Below are positions 10,401-20,894 of a DNA stretch of 64,000 nucleotides, piece by piece. Both the position numbers and the translations under genes were made by a program. The notes below the pieces were generated by a model. The model was not told where the DNA came from and searched no databases. It saw only the letters and a list, made by a program, of their open reading frames with translations. Source of the DNA: Linnemannia schmuckeri (lineage: Eukaryota > Mortierellomycota > Mortierellomycetes > Mortierellales > Mortierellaceae); assembly GCA_029449235.1 (NCBI GenBank), contig JANATG010000003.1, forward strand, positions 2,046,001 to 2,110,000. Direction: 5' to 3'. How positions within the stretch are numbered: position 1 is the first letter of the stretch; every line of letters begins with the position of its first letter.

Positions 10401-12653
10401 GCTGATGTTTACGTCCTCGACGACCCTCTCTCAGCCGTCGATGCCCATGTCGACCACCACATCTTCAAACACGCCCTCATCACCATCCTTGCCGACAAGA
10501 CACGTATCCTTGTTACCAATGGTGTCAACCATCTCAAGGAAGTCGATCAGATTGTTGTCATTAATCAAGGACGCATCACTCAGGATGGCGCCTATGAAGA
10601 TCTTATCCATGATGTTGAGGGAGACCTCTTCCGTCTAATCCAGGAATCCAAGTTGGTCACCAGCAAGGATAGCTCTGACACATTACGATCGGAGGCCAAG
10701 TCTGGGGCGGGGATCGAGTCGGAAGAGGACGATGAGGCTTCGGTTGTTGCCATCATCTCCGAGAAGGAGGATTTGTCCGATTCTGTCGATCGCCCTACTA
10801 GTCCTACCAAGCGCCCTACCTACAGGCGCGCCAAGTTTTCTAAGGTCGAGAGAGAAAAGGAGATGGATATTGAGGAGAAGAACGAAGTCGATGAGGAGAT
10901 CACCACTGATGGTCGCGTTGGCTGGGAAGTCTACAAATACTACATGGCCAGTATCGGGTGTATCAGCTGGGTTATCCTCGCGCTTGCCACCCTGATAGAT
11001 CTGTCCGTCCTAGTCGGCACTCAACTCTGGCTGGAAAAGTGGGGTGAAAGCAACTCGAGCGACTCTGGTAACACTCACTCAACATTTTACTGGATCGTGT
11101 CGTACCTTGGTTGGGTCATCGCCGGCGCACTCACTTTCGCTGGCGCCATTGGTCTGTCGTTTGTATTGATGGCTATCCGTGGTTCTCGCCGCCTTCACGC
11201 TGTGATGCTCCGCCCCTTGATCCGCGCTCCCATGAGCTTCTTTGATGTCACATCATCCGGCAAGGTCGTCAACCGGTTCTCTCATGACATCAACTCGGTC
11301 GATATGGAGCTCCCTTTCCAATGCGGCAACGCGTTCTCCATCGCGAGCATGGCGATCAGTATCTTCGTCTTTGCCATTATTGCTACTCGTTGGGCTCTCC
11401 TCATTGTGCTTCCTTTGGGTATTGCCTACTACTGGCTTGGTGGATTTTTCCTCGTCTCTTCCCGGGAACTCAAACGTCTCGATTCAGCAGCCCGATCACC
11501 CATGTATGCCCACTTCGGCGAGACCCTAGCTGGTCTGGTCACCATCCGTGCTTTCAACGATGCCGATCGCCTTGCTGTCGAGGCCACAGCTCTGTTGGAC
11601 CAGTCCCAAACGACCGCCTACTTGACCAATATGACCAACCGCTGGCTCCAGATCATGATCGACCTGTTGAGCACTATCATCCTGGGTTTCGTCTGCATCA
11701 TGGCTGTCGTCCAGCGTGGCGAGGCCAGTGCCGGATACTTTGGAATTATCTTGTCCCAGATCGGCGTGTTGACAGAAACGATGTCTCGCTTGTTCGCGAC
11801 GGCCTGCCAGATCCAAATTTCCATTGTTTCTGTCGAGCGTATCCGCGAGTATGCCCATCTGACACCCGAGGCCCATGATGTCATCCCTGACTCCAAGATT
11901 GACCCTGCCTGGCCTCAGGCAGGAGCCATCGAGCTCAAAAACTTCAGTATTCGTTACCGCGAGGGTCTTGATCTGGTGCTGAAGGGCGTCAACGTAACCA
12001 TCCAACCCGGCGAGCGCGTTGGAATCGTCGGCCGTACAGGCGCCGGAAAATCCAGTGTAACCCTCGCCCTCTTCCGCATCATCGAAGCCGCCCAAGGGTC
12101 CATCACTATCGACGGTATTGACATCTCAACCCTCGGATTACACGAACTCCGCTCCCGTCTGACCATCATTTCTCAAGAACCCTTCCTCTTCGGCGACACC
12201 ATCCGTCTCAACTTGGACCCCTTTGGAAAGTACACCGATGCTGAGATTTGGGCAGCCCTCGAATCTGCCTCACTCAAGTCCTACATTACCACCCTGTCCG
12301 AGGGTCTGTCCACAGTAATCGAGAATGGCGGCGAGAATATGTCCCTTGGCCAACGCCAGCTGATGTCCCTCGCACGCGCCATGTTGGCCAAGAACACTCG
12401 TGTTCTGTGCCTGGATGAAGCTACGGCTGCGATCGACGTTGAAACTGATAATGCGATCCAACGGGCCTTGCGTCGCGAGTTCCAGAACTGTACCATTCTT
12501 ACGATTGCCCATCGCATCAACACCATCATGGACAGCGACAAGATCCTGGTTCTCGAGCAAGGACGCGTCGTCGAGTTCGACTCCCCCGCTAAGTTGCTGC
12601 AGAAGAAGGATGGGCTTTTTTTCAGCCTTGCTTCACAGAGTGGAAACGCTTAA
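7455..12653 (+). CDS. MRP/ABCC-type multidrug resistance ABC transporter (4 exons, 1613 aa)
   Basis: Exons: 7455-7537, 7660-7897, 8026-10230, 10338-12653; all joins keep frame. The N-terminus has a CDVEGWVTFSTSRAMDFTLCF segment typical of fungal MRPs, followed by hydrophobic TMD0 segments. TMD1-NBD1-TMD2-NBD2 follow. NBD1: Walker A GRVGEGKSS (about residue 755), signature LSGGQKQR, Walker B VYVLDDPLSAVD; the catalytic Glu is Asp, as usual for ABCC NBD1. NBD2: Walker A GRTGAGKSS (about 1406), variant signature MSLGQRQL, Walker B VLCLDEATAAID, H-loop IAHR. Family members export glutathione, glucuronide or metal-glutathione conjugates across vacuolar or plasma membranes (Ycf1/MRP type). Odd: a charged, degenerate KAKEDGEKA repeat linker of about 80 residues splits the start of NBD1 (nt 9650-9900). 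GST genes nearby fit a detoxification role, though the link is inference. Confidence 0.93.
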
Positions 12654-13580
12654 TATTTTTTCTTGTAACCATTCCTTCACTCCCCTGTGCACATACTATC
12701 TTATTTTCTCCAAAGCAACATTTTAACATCGTTTCGGTCTTTTGTAACATAGAATAAATAACAATGCAACACTGAACAGACACAAAAATATGAATGAGGG
12801 TCGCTCTTCAAGACCTCAAACTTTCGATTTTTTTGTGGCACAAAAGAATATATGTCAGTGATTGTCGCCCCACCATTTTTAGGTACCTCTTTCTGTCAGT
12901 CTAAAATTGCTGACCACTGACCAATGGCCGTGACATGTAGTGGTATTCGCTGTCCACTTCAATCCATCACTAATTACGACCTGTGGTTTTCTACGCTCTC
13001 CACTTCAAACCATCGCTGATTAGTTCGTTCTGGCGTGTGTCAAATAGACACACACGGAATTGGATGAGTCACAGAGAAAGACAACCGCTGTGTCGGCTAC
13101 ATAGTGTGCAATTGCAATATGAAAATATGTTTGCGAGAGAGCAGAAAGAGATGTAAATATACATATCCTTGGCTAACAAATACTAACAAAGACAAGCTTG
13201 CCAAGTGGAGGAAGGGCACCAAAGGAACAAGGAAAACAGGGGTAATAGGGGGTAATGGCAATTAAAGCTGAACCCTGCCTGATCCACGGAGTGAGGTTGA
13301 TGCCCAAAACAGCAAGACCATGTTTTTAATGTGGCGTCCTTGAAGAAAACATGTATCGAAAAGGTGATGACATGAATGTGTGAAGTCGATTTTCATGCGA
13401 AAAAAAACCGTTCTGTACATTGAATTCAATATTGCTGCATTCGATAACATTTCACGCAGAAAGATAGAAAGAACCAAAAAGAGCAACACGTTTATTATGC
13501 CGAGCAGGTAGTCAGGATAGAAGACATGGGCTAGTGAAGATTTCAATCCTCACTCCCTTTTTTTTCGCTGGATTCAAGAA
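12654..13580. other. intergenic between ABC transporter and GST 3' ends
   Basis: Convergent 3' ends. No coding sequence is supported. The stretch 13490-13580 is shared with the 3' flank of the truncated GST copy at about 5000-5087. Confidence 0.5.
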
Positions 13581-14336
13581 CTAGTAGCCAAGGAAGTCAA
13601 AGTTCTCCTTGCCAATCGACTTGTACTCCTCCGACGCCTTCCACGCAGCAATAGCCTCAATCTTGTCCATCTCCTGACGGACCTTCCAAATTGCGGGCGT
13701 CTTCTCCTCCGAGATCAACTCCTCGCCCGAGAGACCCTGGATCATGCCGATCACATAGTCGGTCTTGACATCTGCGAGCGTCAACTTGTTGCCAACATAG
13801 TGGCCGTTGGCACCGTTGGCTTGGAGGTGCTGCTCGTGGTACTTGATCCAAGGGGCAATGTTGTCTTTAATGAGGGGACCCTTGTTCTTAATGCGGATGG
13901 CGGGGTCTTCGATGAGGCCGTAGCTGTTAAAGATAGACATGATCAGACCCTGGGTGCTGTTCGCAAATGTGTTAACAAGGACCTCCTGAAAAGCGGCACC
14001 ATTGCCGAAGAGACCAAACTTGCGGGCGAGGTAGCGTTCAATGGCATCCGACTCGGCGACTTGGAGCTTGGTCTTGCCGTCGGCGGAGGTTTCGGTGAGG
14101 AGGGGCATGACGCCAAAAGGGGTGGTGGGCTTGTAGTCGGCCCAATCGCCCTCGTGGACGTTTGTGAGTCTGGAGTGACCGTTGGTGCCAATGACGATGA
14201 GTGTGCGGGCGAGACCGCCTTGGCCGTGGACGTGGAAGTATCTAATCTCGAAGGAGCTGTCGGTCTTGTCGGCCAGGGCGTTGAATGCGGCTTCTTGAGC
14301 GGGGTCGAAGAAAGGGTGTGCAACTGGGTGGACCAT
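13581..14336 (-). CDS. glutathione S-transferase, sigma-like (copy 1, 251 aa, intronless)
   Basis: A GST N-terminal thioredoxin-fold domain (residues about 20-110) carries the G-site pattern TPFGVMPLLTET followed by AESDAIERYLARKFGL. The all-helical C-terminal domain includes GNKLTLADVKTDYVIGMI (the N-cap/LADVK helix). Length and the cis-Pro/ESxAI arrangement fit soluble GSTs of sigma-like type, conjugating glutathione to electrophiles or acting as peroxidase. The predicted protein is identical to that at 57073-57828, and the DNA shows only isolated differences such as gac/gat and ggc/ggt near the stop. A TATA box lies 122 nt upstream and the AC-rich leader resembles copy 2. An unusually long non-canonical N-terminus (VHPVAHPFFDPAQEAAF) precedes the first beta strand. 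Confidence 0.88.
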   Translation of the reverse strand: MVHPVAHPFFDPAQEAAFNALADKTDSSFEIRYFHVHGQGGLARTLIVIGTNGHSRLTNVHEGDWADYKPTTPFGVMPLLTETSADGKTKLQVAESDAIERYLARKFGLFGNGAAFQEVLVNTFANSTQGLIMSIFNSYGLIEDPAIRIKNKGPLIKDNIAPWIKYHEQHLQANGANGHYVGNKLTLADVKTDYVIGMIQGLSGEELISEEKTPAIWKVRQEMDKIEAIAAWKASEEYKSIGKENFDFLGY

Positions 14337-14457
14337 TTTTGTTTCTGTATTGAGGTGGAAGTGAGGGGGAAAGCTGGTGTGAGTGAGAAGAGTTGCTTTG
14401 AATGTTGTGGTTGTGCTTGTTGTTGTGATGAGGATTGAAAGTGGGCGATGATGGTGT

Positions 14458-14464
14458 TTTTATA
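14458..14464 (-). promoter_or_regulatory. TATA box of GST copy 1
   Basis: TATAAAA on the minus strand, 122 nt upstream of the start codon. It is preceded by a GCGCGCC-containing element (CAGAGCGCGCCAT) that is also present before the TATA box of GST copy 2. Confidence 0.6.
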
Positions 14465-14967
14465 CCCGCTCAGTTGTCCAAATGATGAAAGATGGCGCGC
14501 TCTGAAACACACATACGCGCGGAGATTGTGTATGTGTATAAGTTGTTCTCTGTTTGGATCAGACAACTCCAGAATCGCAATTCCATTAGGCTATCAAGCG
14601 ATGATCCTTTCTTTCTCGCTTGGTTGACGCCCACTTTTGATATTGCTGAATAATCCATTTTCAAAGGAGCATTGTGTCTTTTCCTTGTATCGACTCACTC
14701 TTTGTTCATTCGATTTCTACACTGTTCGATCCACTCAACCATGCGGCAGTCAGTTGAGTTGCAAACCTAACCTCAAACAAGAAGTGAACTCTACTTTTGT
14801 TCAGCTTTTGCTTTCCTTTTTGACGTGAGTGGATTAATAATTAAGTGCCCTTCCTGTCACACAGCCCCGGTTTTTCTCGTCTCTCGGTACATGGATGTGA
14901 CACGCTGCTTTGCACTGCAAAAAAAGTCCGCTAGTCCATGTGTTGTGTATCATTATACAATAAGGCC

Positions 14968-15133
14968 ATAAAATGTACTCCTGTTCGGCGCGGCGTGTCT
15001 ATGTGTGTATGTGTTCAATTGCGCGGTTGGCTGTCAAAGAAAAGTCTATTTTTCTTCCCCGCCTTACCCTCTCGCTCTCAATTGAAGATTTAGACATGCA
15101 TTTGTCAGACAAAATGAGCCGCAGTCAATTGAC
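14968..15133 (-). repeat. dispersed repeat upstream of GST copy 1
   Basis: On the minus strand it begins GGTCAATTGACTGCGGCTC, passes through TTTTGTCTGACAAAT, GCGGGG, AAAATAGACT, TTTGACAG and GCGCAATTGAAC, and ends near an AGACACGCCGCG block. The same order is found at 56303-56455 on the plus strand at high identity. In both loci it lies roughly 610-800 nt upstream of a GST start codon, so it is part of the duplicated segment. It may derive from an older mobile element. Confidence 0.8.
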
Positions 15134-16346
15134 CCTGTTTTTTTTATCCTGCCCATTCCTTTTTCGTATCACTAGTAATTCTAAAGTAAATACGCGTAAC
15201 TGTGACCCTCCCACCTGAACCTCATAGCATGCTAAAAACAACTACCCTGATTGAGTGAGGACAACTTTCGCCCCAGAAATAAAGAATCAACGAACAAAAT
15301 GCAGAGTAGACAAGAAGAGAAGCACAGTTCGACTTTGAATCTCCGACCGAATGCGCCTGAGGGATCCGCTTTCTATGTGGTCGATCATAGTAAGCATGCT
15401 TCCTTCTAGTCCTCCTTCTTCATGGGTGCGGCGATTGTATGCTTTACTACATCATCGATGCCACCATTAAGCGTTGGTACCATCCTGGAAAAGAATTTTG
15501 TTACTTTTTGTTGTTTGTTGTGTGCGTACAGCGATTTCACAATGAAAATCTTCTGCCAGTGGACCCATTTCATCTCAAAAAGAGAGAAGAGAGGGTGTGA
15601 GACGTCTATGCATGCAGATTCTCAGCCGAGTTTCTACTGTTTGTTTCATGGTCCAATGGGTTTCTACTTCGCCTTGTCCTTTTTGGCTACACTGAACAAA
15701 GCAATAATCAAATGTTATCCTGTGTCTTTTTTTTTTGTAAACTTGACTGAAGCGAACTAGGGAAACTACTTTCCTGATTGACAGACGATGTCTGAATTGC
15801 TCAAAAATCAATCGTTAGTGAGGCATTGATGGTGATGAAAACACATCGCGTCCACCTTAAAACTCATGTAGCGCCCATCCAACATTAGGTGATGTACTTT
15901 TATCCAACAGAGGATAATCACGGTATAATGGGTGGTCACGATGGGTGGACAAACCATATGGCCATATCGGCCAAGGGACCATTTGACAAACTTTTTTTTT
16001 TTATACTTTCGTAAGGTCCTCGCCTCGTCGTCCTTCATTTTTCTCTCTCCCCTTTTGCTCACTCTTTTTTTTCATGGTCGTCGTACACCCTACAACAATA
16101 CAATACACGAATTTGATGCCCATGATTTAGACAAGCCCCCTGGAGAAACGCGAAAAGGCGTCTATGGAATAAAGACAAGAACATCCATCGCGTGTGGTGA
16201 TTGAAAAAATTATCTTATCAGGACTAGATCGATTTTCTTCAAGTCAGCAGCTAAAATCGCATACAATTTGGAATAGTTATTCTCTCGTTCGTTCATCTTT
16301 GTTTTCTAAACAAAAAATAGTACTGCAAACGTAAAGGTAGCAAACG

Positions 16347-16370
16347 AAAAAAAAAAAAAAAAAAAAAAAA
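16347..16370. repeat. A24 homopolymer
   Basis: Uninterrupted run of 24 A in the gene-poor interval. Confidence 0.9.
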
Positions 16371-18438
16371 GCGGAAAACCCTGTATGTGCTTCGATAGTA
16401 CTATACTATAGGATAAAAGGAGAACAGCAGCGCACTTGGCCATGCTTCTTGGAGGTATTCGAATGGAAAAGAAAAGAAAAAGGTGTGAGAGAGTCGGATC
16501 AAGAATCGAAGGCATCGTACCTGCAGCTGAATAAAAAAAAAATATAGCGACACGGTACAATCGCAATCTGAACCCTAATGTTGTTGAGTAGAACAAGAAT
16601 ACACCAAGAAATGTCCATGTGGATGAGCTCAGTGGGACTGGTAACGTGGAATGAAGAGAAAATCCAAGGGAAAAATTTCGAATCCCGGCGGAATTTGTTA
16701 CAAGTAGGCTACTTCTCAAGGTGGGCTACGTGAGAAAAGCGAACTTGAAGAACTTGCATACAAAGTATCGACCACTTTGATCTGCAACGACAATCTATTT
16801 TCAGAACACCTATGAATATCTTTTAAAGAGATCTGCAAAATAAAGTAAAGAAGAGCATAGCCAGTGGACATGCTCAAGTGCGATAAAAATATTGAGCATA
16901 GAGAAAATACAGCCAAAACTCGAATCTATCCCTTGAAGACATTTGGAGACAAAGTCAGACAATGAAAAGTAAATTAAGATGTGATGCGCAAAGTCGAGCT
17001 GACATCTCCCAATACCTTTTTCCTTTTCTCTAGGAGTCTCTTTATAGTATCCTAAGAATTCCGGATACAACAGAGTGGGAAAAAGAAAATGCACTGGCGG
17101 AGATATTATCATATTGACTTATCAGCGTAGAAAGAGAAAATAACTGGATAAGTGTTCCAGGGACGTCGTCGAGTGAGATAGACACAGTGAGAATTCGAAC
17201 TGACCGGGAATGTTTAACATAGACATTTGCACTTGGCTTATTGTAGGAAGGACACATCATAGGGATAGACTAGAGAAAACATTGGCATAGACCAATCCCA
17301 TGAAGCAATGTCAAGAAAGGAACCACGGCAACAAGATCGTGAGGCGATCCTGCATAAGTCATTCAAATTGACTGAAAAATGAGGGTTGAAAATGAATGAA
17401 CTGGTAGCTGCGTCCATCTAGCTTTGCACTATGACAGAAAAGAACAATAAGAGGCAGGTTTCGACCAGGTCCCCATGTGTGCATGACGTGACTACATTTA
17501 TTTCTACCGACTGGCACTATCCTCCTCCTCGTTGTATCCTTTGAAATATAAACATGCCTCAAAGCGATGAAGAATACACATTGTCAACCATCGTTGCAGG
17601 TACTGGGAACCATTTCTATACATGTTGAATCACGAGCGAAGACGTATATCCTGGCATCACCAAACAAAAAAGAGAGGTGGGGGGAAGGTGAGTTGATCTT
17701 CCAAGATAACCGAAAATCGCAGGAAGAGAAACAAAATAACGCCACTACTATCCAATCCAAACAGCAACGCAACACAGCGGCGCAACAGCCATTTTCCTTG
17801 TAATATGATACTTTGTCGAATTTAGTAAACCCCGCAAGACCTCGTGTGTGCGAAATGGATTGTAGACATCAAACTGTGTGTCAGATCATTCCTGTGATTG
17901 CACAGCAAGAAGGAAAGGCCAACGCGTAAACAAGACCTGGTTATCGTCCACTTGTTTCTTAAGAGAAAAGAAGTGTGCAATACAAAATGAGAATGCGAAC
18001 CTCATGGATGATCCGTGTTCGACTTGAAAAAAAAACTGTAAAACAAATATAAATGGAGCTCGCACCATGTATTTTTTCGATCGGGTCGATCTTTTCAGAA
18101 GCAAAAAAGTGCCAGCTAGGGCGACAAGAGTCGGACAAATCGCCCAGTTTGATGTTCATATGCTTTTTTTAAAAAAATTCTGTTTATATGAGCTTGTGCT
18201 GCACAAGCACGTTCTTATCGCCGTCATGGCAACCACGAGCAGGCATGGGTCCGACAAAACGGCATGCATGTTTATACGTCAATGTTAATTGTCGACCATG
18301 CCCAAGAAATTCATTTTCTCACATGCAATTGGAAGTATGAGAGACGTTCACGGATGCACGGTTCATGAAAGAGACAGCTGTCAAATTTCATCTTTCATTC
18401 CAAGCTTCATTCGAAACCTGTGCAAAAATAGAGGGTTC

Positions 18439-18442
<4 letters not shown>

Positions 18443-18471
<29 letters not shown>
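18443..18471. repeat. T29 homopolymer
   Basis: Uninterrupted run of 29 T, the longest homopolymer noticed in the window. It could mark a retrotransposed poly(A) tail on the minus strand, but no target-site duplication was identified. Confidence 0.85.
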
Positions 18472-20894
18472 GGACGAACTATCGTTATAGACAATCAGTG
18501 CGAGCGTGCAATTGTTCAACTAAATAAAAATAACACCCATCAAGGATCATGCCTGTACTCTTCCTTCTTAGAAGCAGTTGGTGGCGTCAATGGCACAGAG
18601 ACTATTATCGACACACTCGGCCTCTTGTATTGGTCGAACAGACTTTAGTTCAACCATTTCGTTCCTCTTCACTTAGGCTTGTCCGACAAATCTACCCTCA
18701 CTACTTTCGGCGTTTGTCAATGTTCACCCGGTACCCGCATCAGCCCCGACTCTGACTACAGCCAGTCCTATCTTGCCCTCGTCAGTCCCCGATAGATCGA
18801 TCCTCGCCCTTGCGCATGCCCCCTCCCCAAAATGACGCATCTCAACAGAAAACAATTTTTTTTTTTCACTTCTACTTGCTCTCATTGCCCCTATATTTTG
18901 TTCATCCGTCCCAACCCAACCTTCAACTGTCCAACAGGGCGGAGTGTGTCCCAACAAAGGCCCACAAGAGCAGAACACACACACACACAACAACAATAAC
19001 AACCTGAGACCGAGAGCTGCTGCAAGGGAAAACCGAACATCAGACCAGACAGAGAGAGGGGGCCTGGATTGAGTGATTGTGTCCTGTCAAGAATTTGAGA
19101 GCATTTTCCTCGTTCCTTTCTTTCTTTGAACACTCTATCACCGCTTCTTTGTTGTTGACCCCGATTAGTCTTTGTTCTCTTTGTTGTTATTTCCTATTTT
19201 ACTGTTTTCTTACTGACTGGGTACGGTGCATGCAAAGGACGCGATGGACAGGCCAGCGAGTTTATGCACGGTCGAACGGACGGACGGGAAAGGAGAGGAA
19301 AGAAAATGAACTGGGGCAAGACAGAGTACTAATCCTTTTTCATTTCAGCAGACTCCTAGTCTCGTTCAAGATGAGCAGGTGAGTGCAAGAGGAAAGGGAA
19401 AGAGATGCAGCGCTTCTTCATAAGGAAGAATGAGTAGGTAGTCTTTCTGCCGTATATATACATGACGATAACTCAGACCGGAGGACCTTGCAGCCTCTGA
19501 AATCTGTCACGAGAGGGGCGTAAAAAACATGATGCAAGGAGGGTTAATGGAAAGAGCTCTATGATCGAGAAAAGAAGAGCATAGGCTGAGGATAGGGATG
19601 CTGAGCTAGAAGAAGAGAGGGGCTGTTGAGCAACGAGCTGAATTTGAAGCGTTGGAGGTTCGCTCCCTTCTCCGGCTCCTGTTTCCGATTTTTGCCAAAA
19701 AGATTGACGCTGATGAATAGTCTCTGCTCGTGCTCACAGAAGAAGCTGTTTGAGTGCTATTAGTTGTCTTCCTTTTGCACATAGACATAGAAAAGAGTCG
19801 ACAGGTCAAGTGTTGCCAACAATTGACTCCCTCCTTCACTCGTCCAACGGGAACACTTCCTTCATCTCCTTTTGTTGTGTACGCATTGATAGCTGCTGTT
19901 TGTTGCGGTTGGTTACTATTTCCACCAACAGAAATGGACGCGTGGGCGTTTTCTTCCCATCAGAGTTCAGAGCATCCTTGTGTGCAAGTTAGCGTACAGA
20001 GAGGCCTCAACAACAACAAAAACAAGAACAACAAACGATTGACGATATAAGATGGCTAGATGAAAAAAAAGAGAGCAGAGTAAGGGCGACACAACAGCAA
20101 CTAGAAAAACAAACACAACGGACAGAGTTGAGAGCACCAAAAAAAAAAAAAAAAAAAATCATCTGTCTGCGCAAAGAGAGGAAAGAGGGACTAAGAAAGT
20201 GAACACAAGGGAGATGGATGGTGCATTCGTTTTCTTTCCCAATGTATCCAACGATTGATACCACCATGATAGGGATGAGTTAGTGTATTGTAGCAGCAGT
20301 AGTAGCATCACGGCTCCTCCTATGTAATGCAGTGGGGTTGCAATTGCATGAACGGGCAAGTGAAGAGGTAACAGAGGATGTCGTCTTTTAAGGGAGGCAG
20401 AAGGAGAGACAAGTCCGCCCGAGTGGGTTCACGTCTCCCTGATCCAGTCCTGAGTGGTGTCGAGGGTGAGTGTTATTTATCAAGCACTTGTCCAATGAGA
20501 ATCGTTTCATCAAATTGTACGCATTACCGGTGCCTGAAATATATATAAAAATTATGAATTCAAAAAAGAAGAAACAAAACGTAAACAACAGAATGGCCTT
20601 TCTTCCCTCTTTTCTCTTTTCTCTTTCCTTCTCTTTTTTGTTCTTTGTCCTTGACCCGTTCCCCCTTCCCTAGTCCCTGCTCCTCACTCTCATTCATTCA
20701 CTCTCCCACTCACACATACAGCACTAAAAGCTCATTCACAACAACAAAAACAGCAGCAACTTCACGTAACGACTTCTCCTTGACAACCACCCCCTTACTA
20801 CCCCTTCTCTCCTCTCTTAACAATTCGACGGATAGTGCACTCCTCCGACAAATAAAAAGAGCTACCTCTCTCCCTCATCCTCACCTCACACATA

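Larger units (their letters stand above)
15134..20894. other. about 5.8 kb with no supportable gene
   Basis: Only short open frames with low-complexity translations. Homopolymers: A24 at 16347-16370, T29 at 18443-18471, A20 at 20139-20158. There are isolated splice-like signals, for example a pyrimidine tract and CAG followed by ATGAGCAG|GTGAGT at 19350-19385, and a frame at 18680-18800 reading DKSTLTTFGVCQCSPGTRIS before a stop. I could not connect them into a gene. The last 200 bp are the CT-rich leader of the next gene. A spliced, fast-evolving gene or a long non-coding RNA cannot be excluded. Confidence 0.45.

Noticed and set aside
16660..16700. TTCGAATCCCGGC, like a tRNA T-loop
   Set aside because: No paired stem or upstream tRNA arms on either strand.
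18549..18800. Short frames suggesting a secreted or Cys-containing exon
   Set aside because: No consistent exon chain or start could be built; left as unexplained signal in the gene-poor interval.
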